Shown here in pieces: positions 16,976 to 26,159 of a DNA stretch of 64,000 bases. The position numbers and the translations under genes are program-made. How positions within the stretch are numbered: position 1 is the first letter of the stretch; each line of letters opens with the position of its first letter. The notes below the pieces were generated by a model, which saw only the letters and a program-made list of their open reading frames with translations, had not been told where the DNA came from and did no database searches. Source of the DNA: Candidatus Gastranaerophilales bacterium (GTDB lineage Bacteria > Cyanobacteriota > Vampirovibrionia > Gastranaerophilales > Gastranaerophilaceae); assembly GCA_947588745.1 (NCBI GenBank), contig CANPYW010000007.1, forward strand, positions 1 to 64,000, in the 5' to 3' direction.

Positions 16976-17291
16976 TGACTAATTAATTCAAATACTATCT
17001 ACACATTAATCATAGAATTTTTTATAGGCTAAAAGCCAGTACAAATATAAATATCAAAGTAACCAAAATCCGCAAAACCATGAATATTCATGGTTTTTGA
17101 ATACAAAAATTCATATTTACATTCCGTAATACAGCGTAAACTTAAAAATTATAAATTTTCCAAAACATGACAGGACATGCGTTTTCACCGCATTACAAAA
17201 GTTAACATTACAAAAAATAGTATCACTATTTAAACTTGATATTATTGAATGAGCATAGTATTATACAAATAAGATTAATACTGGAGGCTTT
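16976..17291. other. intergenic region with two palindromes before the rpoZ-like gene
   Basis: This 316-bp divergent gap holds a perfect 24-bp palindrome at 17074-17097 (arm AAAACCATGAAT). A seven-base inverted repeat AAATAGT-ATC-ACTATTT at 17215-17231 ends 5 bp before the -35 of the next gene. These are candidate operator sites. No ORF of note was seen. Confidence 0.45.
17236..17264 (+). promoter_or_regulatory. sigma-70 type promoter of the rpoZ-like gene
   Basis: TTGATA (17236-17241), 17-bp spacer, TATTAT (17259-17264). The ATG at 17292 has its own GGAGG. This is a conventional leader, unlike the leaderless promoters elsewhere. Confidence 0.65.
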
Positions 17292-17534
17292 ATGAACCAA
17301 ATTGTAAAAATAGCATGGGAACTTAATGAAACAACTGAAAACAGATATCAATTAGTATATGAAATAGCTGAATTAGCAAAAAAGTTAGTTGATGAAAATC
17401 AATTAAGACGTGTAAAAGATGACTATAATTTTGATGAAATACCTTATGACACATCAATTAAGAAAGAAACACCGGTTGAACACGCCATAATGGTAAAAGC
17501 GTCGGAATATGACGACTCGGGTCTTGTAGGTTAA
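17292..17534 (+). CDS. rpoZ: probable RNA polymerase omega subunit
   Basis: 80 residues. ENRYQLVYEIAELAKKL matches the N-R-(Y/F)-x-L-V-x-x-(A/I)-A-x-x-A-(K/R) core of omega, and ETPVEHAIMVKASE matches the (K/T)-P-V-x-x-A-I-x-E-like second block. Small length and no signal peptide fit. It has GGAGG before the ATG, a conventional promoter and a strong terminator after the stop, so it is a monocistronic unit. The match is short, so another small helical protein cannot be excluded. Confidence 0.6.
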   Translation: MNQIVKIAWELNETTENRYQLVYEIAELAKKLVDENQLRRVKDDYNFDEIPYDTSIKKETPVEHAIMVKASEYDDSGLVG

Positions 17535-17554
17535 AATTTATAAAAAAACAATTA

Positions 17555-17582
17555 AAAAACTCCCTTTTAAGGGAGTTTTTTT
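17555..17582. terminator. bidirectional terminator between the rpoZ-like gene and rpsT
   Basis: ACTCCCTT-TT-AAGGGAGT stem with A-run on one side and T-run on the other, so it functions for both converging genes. Confidence 0.9.
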
Positions 17583-17597
17583 AACCTAAAAAACAGA

Positions 17598-17870
17598 TTA
17601 AACCATTAATTTATTAATAGCTTTTACTAATCTTGATTTTTTTCTTGAAGCGGTATTTCTATGTAAAATACCTTTAGAAACAGCCTTATCACAAAGTTTA
17701 TAAGCTTCTGATATTGCCGAATTGATAGCTTCAGGGTCTTTTTCTTTGGCTTGAGCTAAAACAAGAGCTTTTTTAACAGCTGTTTTAATGGAAGATTTAA
17801 AAGCAACATTTCTTTCATAATTTCTTTGAGCGGTTAAAATTCTTTTTTTAGCTGATTTAATATTTGCCAT
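17598..17870 (-). CDS. rpsT: 30S ribosomal protein S20
   Basis: 90 residues, very basic. MANIKSAKKRILTAQRNYER and the C-terminal HRNTASRKKSRLVKAINKL are the signatures of bacterial S20, which binds 16S rRNA and helps early 30S assembly. GAAAGGA precedes the ATG by six bases. It is a single gene, ending in the shared terminator with the rpoZ-like gene. Confidence 0.97.
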   Translation of the reverse strand: MANIKSAKKRILTAQRNYERNVAFKSSIKTAVKKALVLAQAKEKDPEAINSAISEAYKLCDKAVSKGILHRNTASRKKSRLVKAINKLMV

Positions 17871-18106
17871 TTTAGTGTCCTTTCTAATGTCAGTATTGTT
17901 AATGTATTCATTACAATCTGCATTGAGGATTTGTGTGAGTAAAATAATTATAGTATTAAAAAATATATTGTAAATAACAAAAAATAAATTTTGTAAATTT
18001 TTTTAAATTTTTATTAAAACTAGCAAAAAAATTTATTTATATTTTTAATATAACATGTGCAGTATTATAATTTATAATAACTAAGGTAGTAAAGTTAAAT
18101 ATCAAA

Positions 18107-19678
18107 ATGCAAATTAAGCAAACAGAGCCGAACAGACTATTAACAACACCGAAATATAATAATAACAATAATAACAAAACGAACTTTAAAGGAAGCAGAA
18201 ATGTTTTACGTGCGTTTTCGATAGACCCTGTTGTTTCAACTTTGGCACTTGAAATTCCATGTGATGTGGGAAGAAGTACAAATGCATATAAAAGAGGCGG
18301 TTTTCCCGAATTCAGGGAAAGAATTACGGATGATTTAGTATCCGCATTATTTTGGATAAAAGGTGTGGATATGTTTAATGCCGCAGGTGATATTGTCGGA
18401 AAACATTTTTTAAAGTTACCCGAAACGGATTACAGTGTCGGTCAAGATGCCCTGAGAAGCCCGCTGGATAATCTTGTTAAAAATCAATCCAAACTTAATA
18501 ATTTAACTGCCGAAGGTGAAAAAAAACTTGAAAAAACACTTGCGGGCTTTAAATTTACAAAAATTCTGGTTTCTGCCGCTTTTACGGTCGGTTTTATGGG
18601 ATTTGTTCTTCCTAAGCTTAATCAGGCAATTACAAAAACAATGTATAATCTGAGCAAGAATAAAAAAGACACATCACACGAAAATAATGTTCAATCCAAA
18701 TTTACAAAAAATACAAATTCACTTTCTTTTGAGGATTTTGATAAAAAAATTTCAACAAAATCGGGTGACTATTCTTTTAAAGGCAACGGACTTGCATTAA
18801 GTGCTCATTTACTTGAAAATAACCCGATATGCAAAATGCTTGTAAGTGACGTCGGTATGACAAGCGGTCGTTATCTTACGGCAAGAAATAAAGATGAAGG
18901 GCGTGAATATTTATTCAGAGATATTGCGTCAGGTTTCTTCTATTATGCAAGTGTGCCTTTAATATATAAAGGGTTTGAAACAGTTAACGGAAGCTCAAAA
19001 TTAACTTCAATCGATGCTGTAAGTGCCGAAAATATACATAAAAATATTCTAAATCAGGTAAAATGTTCCGGCGGGCAAATGACCTCAGCCGAATTTAAAG
19101 AAAAAACAATCGGTGTTCTTAGCAAAAAATCAAAAGAAATTCTTGATAATATTCCGTTTAAAAATGACGTTATATCCTTAAACGAATTAACCGGCCATTT
19201 ACCCGAAGAACTTCTTAATAAGGCTTCCGAAATGGCTAAACTTCAACCTGAAAAAGCTGTCGAAGGTGCCGTTTTAACCAGACAGCAGGTTGCAGACGTG
19301 CTTAAAAACGGTTCGATTAATACGCCGGAATTTATGCAGTCAATTTATTCTCAAAGGTTCGGCAAAGACGCTTTGACAAATCCGTACAAATACATTCCGA
19401 TGAAAAAAATTACTTCCTTTAGAAACAGCATTGATAAATATGTTGAACAGGTTATTCAAACGGCAAACAAAAAAAATAACGGAATTATCGATGAAAAACT
19501 TTTAAAATCAATTAACAAAAAAAGTTTTGCCCTCTCGGCTTTATACAGAACAATAGCCGTAGTCTTTTCCGCTTTGGCATTGGGTGTAATTATTCCTAAA
19601 GTTCAATATGCAATTACGGCAAAAAGAACCGGAAGCAAAGAAGCTCCCGGATTGCGTGAATTTAACGAAAACAAATAA
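18107..19678 (+). CDS. large membrane protein with N-terminal NFKG tag, unknown function
   Basis: 523 residues, no recognised domain. Residues 1-30 are polar with a run of six Asn and end in TNFKGS (Phe 27). Two or three hydrophobic segments are visible: about 150-170 (KILVSAAFTVGFMGFVLP), a weaker one near 280, and about 480-505 near the C-terminus (TIAVVFSALALGVIIPKVQ). The C-terminal segment ends in a Pro followed by a short basic tail. The same tag and the same C-terminal helix-Pro-basic tail occur in the protein at 52096-54042, so the two are probably distant paralogues. A -10 TATAAT at 18066-18071 gives a leader of about 30 nt. No strong Shine-Dalgarno is visible. Confidence 0.6.
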   Translation: MQIKQTEPNRLLTTPKYNNNNNNKTNFKGSRNVLRAFSIDPVVSTLALEIPCDVGRSTNAYKRGGFPEFRERITDDLVSALFWIKGVDMFNAAGDIVGKHFLKLPETDYSVGQDALRSPLDNLVKNQSKLNNLTAEGEKKLEKTLAGFKFTKILVSAAFTVGFMGFVLPKLNQAITKTMYNLSKNKKDTSHENNVQSKFTKNTNSLSFEDFDKKISTKSGDYSFKGNGLALSAHLLENNPICKMLVSDVGMTSGRYLTARNKDEGREYLFRDIASGFFYYASVPLIYKGFETVNGSSKLTSIDAVSAENIHKNILNQVKCSGGQMTSAEFKEKTIGVLSKKSKEILDNIPFKNDVISLNELTGHLPEELLNKASEMAKLQPEKAVEGAVLTRQQVADVLKNGSINTPEFMQSIYSQRFGKDALTNPYKYIPMKKITSFRNSIDKYVEQVIQTANKKNNGIIDEKLLKSINKKSFALSALYRTIAVVFSALALGVIIPKVQYAITAKRTGSKEAPGLREFNENK

Positions 19679-19715
19679 TTAAAATAAAAGTCAAGTTTGT
19701 AAAGTTATGTAAATA

Positions 19716-19858
19716 TATAATTTAAAACACGCACATAAAAATTTTTACGAGCATTAAAGAAAGCGTAAGACTCATAAAAGTCTAAACTGAACAACTATCT
19801 ACCAAAACTAACCTAGTTAACGCTCTTTTTTATAAAGAGCTTTTTTTTTGCAAAAAAT
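19716..19858 (+). ncRNA. candidate small RNA or structured 3' UTR
   Basis: A TATAAT at 19716-19721 and a strong terminator (GCTCTTT 19822-19828, AAAGAGC 19834-19840, nine T) bracket about 130 nt without an ORF. Inside, AGCGT near 19762 can pair with ACGCT at about 19820-19824. That stem encloses hairpins GACT-CATAAA-AGTC and AACTA-ACC-TAGTT. The closing strand overlaps the terminator stem, as in attenuators, but the next gene is convergent. It could equally be the 3' UTR of the preceding gene. Confidence 0.35.
19822..19849 (+). terminator. intrinsic terminator
   Basis: Stem GCTCTTT/AAAGAGC followed by nine T on the plus strand. It ends the transcript of the 18107-19678 gene or a small RNA. 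Confidence 0.85.
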
Positions 19859-19920
19859 AAGCCGGATTTTGAAATTTGATTTTCTAATCCGGCTCATTTT
19901 AAAAGTTTTAGGTAAATTTA

Positions 19921-21381
19921 TTATTTATCAAGTTCTTCTTTAAGCATTTTATTTAAAAGCTGCGGGTTTGCTCTGCCTTGTGTCGCTTTCATTACCTGAC
20001 CGACAAAGAAACCGAACAGTTTATCACGTCCGCCTCTATACAATTCGACTTGAGATGGATTATCGTTTATAACTTTCAAAATAATCTCTTTTAAAGCACT
20101 TTCATCGGAAATAACGCTTAAGCCTTGCTTTTCGACCAATTCTTTTGCACTTCCGCCCTCTTTTAAAAGAGTTACAACAAGCTGTTTACCTATATTGTTT
20201 GAAATAGCACCCGATGTTACAAGATTAATAAGTTCGGCAAAAGATTCGGCGGTTAATTTTGTTTCTTCAACCGTCAATTTTTCTTCTTTTAAGTATGCCG
20301 CAATTTCTTTCATCAGGAAGTTATTTGCCGTTTTCGGGTCTGCTTTAAGTTCAACCGCTTTATCATAGAATAAAGCGATATCCTGCTGTTCCACAAGAAC
20401 ATTAGCGTCATATTCGCTTAAACCGTATGAAACATATCTTTTTCTTCTTTGATTTGGCAGCTCCGGCATTTTTGCGGCTATTTCATTAACCCATTCTCTT
20501 GAAATTTCAAGCGGCATTAAATCCGGTTCGGGGAAATAGCGGTAATCATGAGCATCTTCTTTTCCTCTCATGGATTTTGTTACGCCCTGATTATCATCCC
20601 AGAGTCTTGTTTCCTGAACTACTTCTTCACCCGATTCCACGATATCGATTTGTCTGTCTATTTCATATTCTATAGCTCTTTGAAGTGCCTTAAAACTGTT
20701 TACGTTTTTTATTTCGGCTCTTGTACCGAATTCCTTTTGACCTATCGGGCGTATGGAAATATTTGCATCACAACGCATCGAACCTTCTTCCAAATTGCCG
20801 TCGCAAACTCCTATATATCTTAAAATCGTTCTGAGTTCTTCCATATATGCTCTTGCTTCGTCGGAAGAACGCATATCGGGTTCCGATACAATTTCCAATA
20901 AAGGTGTGCCTGCTCTGTTAAGGTCGACAAGCGAATAACTCGAACCCGCAATACCGCTTGAACCCATGTGAACAAGTTTACCCGCATCTTCTTCAAGGTG
21001 TGCTCTTGTAATACCTATTCTCTTACCCGCAATATCTATATATCCGTTTACACAAATCGGCTTATCATACTGCGATATCTGGTAGCCTTTCGGCAAGTCG
21101 GGATAAAAATACTGTTTTCTGTCAAATTTACAATAACGGGGAATTGTACAATTTAATGCCAATCCCGTTAAGATACCCATGTTTACGACTTCTCTGTTTA
21201 AAACGGGGAGTACACCCGGCATGCCTAAAGTTATCGGGCTTACTTGTGTATTTTGTTCATTACCGAATTCGGTTGAATCACACGCAAATATTTTTGATTT
21301 TGTTTTTAACTGGGCATGCACTTCCAAACCTATTACAACTTCATATTTTTTTCTCAATTCTTCCATTGACATAACAGCCAT
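19921..21381 (-). CDS. gatB: aspartyl/glutamyl-tRNA amidotransferase subunit B
   Basis: 486 residues. With GatA and GatC it converts Glu-tRNA(Gln) and Asp-tRNA(Asn) to the amide form. VIGLEVHAQLKTKSKIF, the kinase-like core DRKQYFYPDLPKGYQISQYD and EEGSMRCDANISI are diagnostic. The C-terminal GatB/Yqey domain is intact (GRANPQLLNKML). AGAGGT lies six bases before the ATG at 21381, so this start is preferred over an in-frame one eight codons upstream. gatA and gatC are not in the window. The gene is monocistronic here. Confidence 0.97.
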   Translation of the reverse strand: MAVMSMEELRKKYEVVIGLEVHAQLKTKSKIFACDSTEFGNEQNTQVSPITLGMPGVLPVLNREVVNMGILTGLALNCTIPRYCKFDRKQYFYPDLPKGYQISQYDKPICVNGYIDIAGKRIGITRAHLEEDAGKLVHMGSSGIAGSSYSLVDLNRAGTPLLEIVSEPDMRSSDEARAYMEELRTILRYIGVCDGNLEEGSMRCDANISIRPIGQKEFGTRAEIKNVNSFKALQRAIEYEIDRQIDIVESGEEVVQETRLWDDNQGVTKSMRGKEDAHDYRYFPEPDLMPLEISREWVNEIAAKMPELPNQRRKRYVSYGLSEYDANVLVEQQDIALFYDKAVELKADPKTANNFLMKEIAAYLKEEKLTVEETKLTAESFAELINLVTSGAISNNIGKQLVVTLLKEGGSAKELVEKQGLSVISDESALKEIILKVINDNPSQVELYRGGRDKLFGFFVGQVMKATQGRANPQLLNKMLKEELDK

Positions 21382-21496
21382 GTTGATACCTCTATTAAAA
21401 TTCATTTTCAGACAAAATCATAACACGAATAAAGCTAACGGACAAAATTTTGATTACGTATTACAAATCAAAATTGAAATATTAACGGTCATTTGA

Positions 21497-21502
21497 TAAA
21501 AT
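21497..21502 (+). promoter_or_regulatory. extended -10 promoter of the two-component operon
   Basis: TGA then TAAAAT at 21497-21502 places the start site near 21509. The promoter overlaps the ATG at 21501, which shows that this ATG is not the start. The GTG at 21525, with AAAAGGGG before it, is. Confidence 0.55.
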
Positions 21503-21524
21503 GGAAGTAAAAAGGGGTATTGGT

Positions 21525-22229
21525 GTGAAAAAACTTCTGATTGCGGATGACGATAACGAAATAAGAGAACTTTTGGAATTTGATTTATCTCACAGCGGAT
21601 ATACGGTTGATACGGCTAAAGACGGGGAAGAAGCTTTACAAAAGGCATTATCGGGTTCTTATGATTTAATCATACTTGATGTAATGATGCCTAAAATGAA
21701 CGGGTTTGAGGCCTGCAAAAATATAAGAATTTCAAAACCCGATATCCCGATTTTAATGCTTACGGCAAAAGGCACAATTACCGATAAAACACAAGGGTTT
21801 AATTTCGGTGCGGATGATTATATTGTGAAGCCGTTTGATATTCAGGAGGTTTTATTAAGAGTTCGTGCACTTGTAAGAAGGAGTCCGTCCTCAAATAATG
21901 CTCCGAAGCAGGAAATATTAAAAATAGGCGATATTGAAATCCTGCCCAATTCGCTTGAAACAATTGTAAAAGATAAGCATATAAAGCTTACGCCTACGGA
22001 GTTTGAAATTTTATACTGTCTTATGCAGCATTTTAATAATGCCGTAACGCTTGCAGTGCTTTTAAATGAAGTATGGGGATACAATTCGGATGACGATGTG
22101 AGAATGTTAAGAGTACACGTGGGCGGGTTGCGGCAAAAAATAGAACTTAATCCCAAAATGCCTCAATATCTTCAAACGGTCACAAATGTAGGTTATAAGC
22201 TTACTCCTTTTGGTGATGAAGCAAACTAA
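21525..22229 (+). CDS. OmpR/PhoB-family response regulator
   Basis: 234 residues. The receiver domain (1-120) contains ADDDNE, the phosphoacceptor Asp in LIILDVMMPKMNG, and the conserved Lys in VKPFD. A winged-helix DNA-binding domain follows (about 135-232) with TPTEFEILYCL and NVGYKL. The start is GTG (VKKLLIADDD), chosen because AAAAGGGG lies seven bases upstream and the -10 promoter covers the earlier ATG at 21501. It overlaps no neighbour, and the cognate sensor kinase begins 11 nt after the stop. Confidence 0.93.
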   Translation: MKKLLIADDDNEIRELLEFDLSHSGYTVDTAKDGEEALQKALSGSYDLIILDVMMPKMNGFEACKNIRISKPDIPILMLTAKGTITDKTQGFNFGADDYIVKPFDIQEVLLRVRALVRRSPSSNNAPKQEILKIGDIEILPNSLETIVKDKHIKLTPTEFEILYCLMQHFNNAVTLAVLLNEVWGYNSDDDVRMLRVHVGGLRQKIELNPKMPQYLQTVTNVGYKLTPFGDEAN

Positions 22230-22240
22230 AAGGATATAAA

Positions 22241-23935
22241 ATGGTATTTAAGCGGCTCAAGATTGTAGAACAGATAATCATTATTTCACTTATAGGAGTG
22301 CTTGTGCCGTCTGTCATTTCGTGGATTATCATTAACAATATAAGCCAGCATTCTTTAAGAGAAGAACTCGGCAATTCCGCTCAAATGATAGCAAGGATTA
22401 TGGAAAACAATATCATGTCCGTATTTGATTCAAGCAAAAACAGACTTGATGAAATTATTATTTCCTTAAAACATATTCCGAATGAAGATAAACAAAATAT
22501 ATATTTAAAAGATATCGCCATTAATTCAAAAACATTTAAAGAATTTGAAATCATAAGACCGTCCGAACATCCCGAATTTAATCCCGAAAAAAAGATAATT
22601 TACGATTCAAATCTTAATAAAGTTTGGATTGTGGACAAAATACACGATGATAAATATCTTAAAGCGGAAGTAAACATAGATATCATCAAAAATAATATAT
22701 TTAATAATTTTGAACACGAGCACAACAGAAGAATTTATATAGTCGATAAAAAAGGTGAACTTTTATTTTCGCATAATTTTAATTCAAAAGATTTTTACGA
22801 AAGCAAAAAACAGCTGCCCGTAAACCTTGTTAACGATATTATCACAAGATTTGAAGTCATAAAAAATCAGCCCAGAGTCTATCTTAAATTAGACAATATC
22901 GGCGTAATAATAATCGTTAACACATCCGATAAACTTACAAAAGCAACAATATACAAAGCAAGGCTCAAAATTTTACTTGCTTTCTTATCCGCAGCGGCGG
23001 TTACAATTTTATTGACTCTGTTATACAGCTACTATTTATACTTTAATATAAGGCAATTGTTTAAAGGTATTATTGCCGTTGCAAGAGGAAACTATAAAAA
23101 GCCGATAACCCCGTTAACAAACATATTTACTCCGAGAGAAATAATCTTCTTATCGGAAGAATTTAACAGCATGGTTGATGAAATTAATGCTTCATATAAA
23201 GAATTGCAGGAAAAAAACAAAGAGCTTAAATTACTCGATAGTTTTCGCTCAAATCTTGTTGATACGGTAAGTCATGAGTTAAGAACCCCTTTAACCAGCA
23301 TAAGAGGATATACTTCAAGACTCTTAAGAACGGATATTGAAATTGATGAAGAAACAAAACACAAGTCACTCTTAATAATAAAACAGCAATCGGAACGATT
23401 ATCTCGTATGATTGAGGATTTACTCGTAATTCCTGATATAGAAGGTGCAAAACTAAATATAATTTTGGAAAGAGTCAATCTTTTAAATGTAATTGAAAAC
23501 TCTATTTATTCGGTAAAAAATATAGAGAACAGAGAATTGGAAAATAATATTTCAAATAATTTCCCTGATATTTATGCCGATAAAGACAGACTTGAACAGG
23601 TAATAATAAATATTTTAAACAATGCAAACAAATATGCTTATGAAAATACTCCAATAACAATCAATGCCAAACATAATGATGAAACGGCAGAAATAGAAAT
23701 AACAAATCAGGCAAATTATATTGAAGAAAAATTGCTTAACTCTTTATTTGATAAATTTATCAGGCTTGATGATAAAACCACCAGAACAACAAGAGGAACG
23801 GGACTCGGATTATACATCGTAAAAGGCTTGATTGAAGCAATGGGTGGAAAAGTATATTTGTCATCATCGGCAGATAATAGATTCGGCGTAAAAATTGTTC
23901 TTCCTTTGTATAAGGATATTAACCATGAAGCTTGA
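22241..23935 (+). CDS. membrane sensor histidine kinase
   Basis: 564 residues. TM1 about 11-33, an extracytoplasmic sensor region about 34-240, TM2 about 244-268, HAMP linker about 270-325, then HisKA with SHELRTPLTSIRGY and HATPase_c with NILNNANKYAY (N box) and GTGLGLYIVKGLI (G box). It autophosphorylates on the His of HELRTP and passes phosphate to the response regulator just upstream. AAAGGA precedes the ATG. The last 11 bases overlap tadA, so translation is coupled. The stimulus is unknown. Confidence 0.93.
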   Translation: MVFKRLKIVEQIIIISLIGVLVPSVISWIIINNISQHSLREELGNSAQMIARIMENNIMSVFDSSKNRLDEIIISLKHIPNEDKQNIYLKDIAINSKTFKEFEIIRPSEHPEFNPEKKIIYDSNLNKVWIVDKIHDDKYLKAEVNIDIIKNNIFNNFEHEHNRRIYIVDKKGELLFSHNFNSKDFYESKKQLPVNLVNDIITRFEVIKNQPRVYLKLDNIGVIIIVNTSDKLTKATIYKARLKILLAFLSAAAVTILLTLLYSYYLYFNIRQLFKGIIAVARGNYKKPITPLTNIFTPREIIFLSEEFNSMVDEINASYKELQEKNKELKLLDSFRSNLVDTVSHELRTPLTSIRGYTSRLLRTDIEIDEETKHKSLLIIKQQSERLSRMIEDLLVIPDIEGAKLNIILERVNLLNVIENSIYSVKNIENRELENNISNNFPDIYADKDRLEQVIINILNNANKYAYENTPITINAKHNDETAEIEITNQANYIEEKLLNSLFDKFIRLDDKTTRTTRGTGLGLYIVKGLIEAMGGKVYLSSSADNRFGVKIVLPLYKDINHEA

Positions 23936-24356
23936 ATATATGCAAAAAGCACTGGAACTTGCGGAATTTTCACGGCAAGATGTGCCTATAGCCGCTGTTA
24001 TGGTGCAAAATGATAAAATAATATCCCAAGCCGTAAATACAAGAGAAAAAGAACAACAGGCAATAAATCATGCCGAAATTCTTGCAATAATTCGGGCAAA
24101 TAAAAGACTTCAAAACTGGAGATTAAACGGTTGTGAATTATATGTAACTTTAGAGCCCTGTCCTATGTGTGCAAGTGCAATAATCCAAGCAAGAATATCA
24201 AAAGTATATTTTGGTGCTTATGATTTAATAAACGGTGCTTTTGGCTCAAAATGCGATATGAAAAAAATTATGAATTCAAATATTGAAGTTAAAGGCGGCA
24301 TTTTGGAAGATGAATGTACAAAACTTATAAAAAACTATTTTGAGAGAATAAGATGA
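23925..24356 (+). CDS. tadA: tRNA adenosine(34) deaminase
   Basis: 143 residues. Deaminates A34 to inosine in tRNA-Arg(ACG). The zinc-binding active site is INHAEILAI (His and catalytic Glu) and EPCPMCASAI (two Cys). The start at 23925 (MKLEYMQKALELAEF) has AAGGA upstream and overlaps the kinase stop by 11 nt; an earlier in-frame codon lies inside the kinase and is rejected. Guanine deaminase or similar CDA enzymes are alternatives, but the length and motifs fit TadA best. The next gene overlaps by ATGA. Confidence 0.9.
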   Translation: MKLEYMQKALELAEFSRQDVPIAAVMVQNDKIISQAVNTREKEQQAINHAEILAIIRANKRLQNWRLNGCELYVTLEPCPMCASAIIQARISKVYFGAYDLINGAFGSKCDMKKIMNSNIEVKGGILEDECTKLIKNYFERIR

Positions 24357-25111
24357 TTTTAAAAGAACAACTTGACGAATACGTAAAACAATACGAAACA
24401 AAAGATTTTATAAAAGATGACCCGGTTCAATTTATTCACAGATTTAACAATAAACATGATATTGAAACGGCGGGATTTATAGCTTCAATGTTCGCATACG
24501 GCAAACGAGAAGTATTTATATCAAAACTTAATCACATATTTAATTTAATGGAGAATAAACCTTACGAATTTGTTAAATCTTTCGATTACAAATCAAACAA
24601 AATTATAAATTGCGATTACAGATTTTCAAAAGATTGCGATTTAGTGCAAATACTGAAAACCTTAAATACCTTATATAACGAAAATGAGACCCTTGAAACG
24701 TTGTTTGAATATAATTATAAACGTAATAAAGATATTTGGGAAATGTTTCAGGGAGTAGCGGATTATTTTTATGCGAAAGTCGATTTAAACGTAACAAAAG
24801 GCTTTTATCACCTTTTGCCAAACCCGATGAAAAAAAGTGCATTAAAAAGAATGAACATGCTCTTAAGATGGTTTGTACGCAAAAGTGAAGTTGATATCGG
24901 AATATGGGATTTTATACCGAAATCGGAATTATTAATACCTTTAGATACACACGTAGCTAAAATAAGCAGAAGTTTAAACCTGTTAAAAAGGAACGATAAC
25001 GCTTATGAAAGCGTTATCGAACTGACTGATAATCTTAAATTATTTGACCCCGACGACCCTGTAAAATACGATTTTGCATTATTCGGATACGGAGTAAATA
25101 ATAAAATCTGA
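24353..25111 (+). CDS. TIGR02757/DUF2400 family protein
   Basis: 252 residues. The segment RWFVRKSEVDIGIWDFIPKS, followed by LLIPLDTHVAKISRSLNL, and FGYGVNN at the end are the family hallmarks. Members have a helical fold resembling HhH-GPD DNA glycosylases and their function is not established. The start codon overlaps the tadA stop (ATGA), so the four genes from the response regulator form one transcript. The 3' end meets a convergent gene with 1 nt between. Confidence 0.82.
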   Translation: MILKEQLDEYVKQYETKDFIKDDPVQFIHRFNNKHDIETAGFIASMFAYGKREVFISKLNHIFNLMENKPYEFVKSFDYKSNKIINCDYRFSKDCDLVQILKTLNTLYNENETLETLFEYNYKRNKDIWEMFQGVADYFYAKVDLNVTKGFYHLLPNPMKKSALKRMNMLLRWFVRKSEVDIGIWDFIPKSELLIPLDTHVAKISRSLNLLKRNDNAYESVIELTDNLKLFDPDDPVKYDFALFGYGVNNKI

Positions 25112-25112
25112 A

Positions 25113-26093
25113 TTATTTTCTGTCCGTTAATAAAAACAAACTTACCAAATCATTAATTTGATTAATATTTTTTTGATATTCTTGAACCGATTGTTCAAGC
25201 TGAAGAATATTTGTTTTATATTCCTGAATTCTAAGCATACATTCTCTTGTGGAACTGTTCAATTCTTCCTGAACTTCCTGTGCTTCTTTAAGAACACCGT
25301 TCATCGGAATTCCCATTGCTTCAAGAGTTTGTCTTATAATTTGAGCCCCCGTTTGTTTTGTGACTCCGACGGGTAAAGTCGCAATAAGATTTTTTAAAAC
25401 AGCAACATTTGCAGGAATACTAACATTTGTCTTAACTTCAGGATTAACAATTGTTCTCTGCATAGCTTCCGCATTAACAGACTGTTGAATATTCGGCTGG
25501 AATAAACTTGGTTGCGGCGGAATAATCGTTTGCGATTGCGGAACAGTTGGCTGCACCGGTATATTAATTTGCGGTGTCGATTGAGGCATAATCGGCGATG
25601 TTTGTGCAGACGACTGATTAAATTCAGGCGGTGTTTGAACAGCCGGTTGCGTTTGCTGTGGAATTTGAGGCTGAATAGCCTGTTCACTAACCGGAGTTTG
25701 CATTAAACTTTGAGTATTCGTCTGTTCTTCTGCCTGAGTGTCATTCGACGGAATTTCGAATTTATTTGGAATTATTGAATCTAAAGAACTGTCATCATCC
25801 TCAAAATCGTCGTCAAAACCAGGAATAATCTTATTTTCTTTTTGTTTAATAGCACCTAACGGCAACACAGACTCAGGTGTTTCTTCAATAATTGTATTAT
25901 CATTAAAAATATCATCAGCACCGGTATTATCATCCAAATTAATATCGGGCAAACTATCAATATCATTTAACGGGATACTGTTGCTTACTGCATTTTTAGT
26001 TTCCGATAATGGTGTAATATCGGCTTCAGCCTGCCTTTTCAATGCTTCAACTATCTTTTTTCCTACACCTTCAGGGAGTTGATTTCTAGTCAT
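25113..26093 (-). CDS. P/Q-rich protein with C-terminal coiled coil, unknown
   Basis: 326 residues. The N-terminus is short and helical (GKKIVEALKRQAEAD), then an acidic disordered stretch (about 40-120), a Pro/Gln/Thr-rich low-complexity region (about 120-225), and a folded helical C-terminus. That region contains LPVGVTKQTGAQIIRQTLEAM and a heptad-rich coiled coil at about 270-318. No signal peptide or TM, so cytoplasmic. The layout of disordered linker plus coiled coil suggests a scaffold or adaptor. AGAGGA before the ATG supports the start. No family recognised. Confidence 0.55.
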   Translation of the reverse strand: MTRNQLPEGVGKKIVEALKRQAEADITPLSETKNAVSNSIPLNDIDSLPDINLDDNTGADDIFNDNTIIEETPESVLPLGAIKQKENKIIPGFDDDFEDDDSSLDSIIPNKFEIPSNDTQAEEQTNTQSLMQTPVSEQAIQPQIPQQTQPAVQTPPEFNQSSAQTSPIMPQSTPQINIPVQPTVPQSQTIIPPQPSLFQPNIQQSVNAEAMQRTIVNPEVKTNVSIPANVAVLKNLIATLPVGVTKQTGAQIIRQTLEAMGIPMNGVLKEAQEVQEELNSSTRECMLRIQEYKTNILQLEQSVQEYQKNINQINDLVSLFLLTDRK

Positions 26094-26159
26094 AATTTAT
26101 CCTCTTTACTTCGCAATTGAATTATAAATAAAAAATAATTTTTATTCAAACTATTAAGT

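Noticed and set aside
19716-19858. Riboswitch controlling a downstream gene
   Set aside because: The next gene (gatB) is convergent, so an upstream switch has nothing to control; a small RNA or 3' UTR is kept instead.
21501-21524. ATG at 21501 as the start of the response regulator
   Set aside because: It lies within the predicted -10 (21497-21502); the GTG at 21525 has a strong Shine-Dalgarno and gives the usual VKKLLIADDD start.
25394-25706. Arg/Leu-rich ORFs on both strands inside the P/Q-rich gene
   Set aside because: They are shadows of repetitive P/Q codons; composition is odd (mostly Arg, Leu, Asn), with no ribosome binding site.
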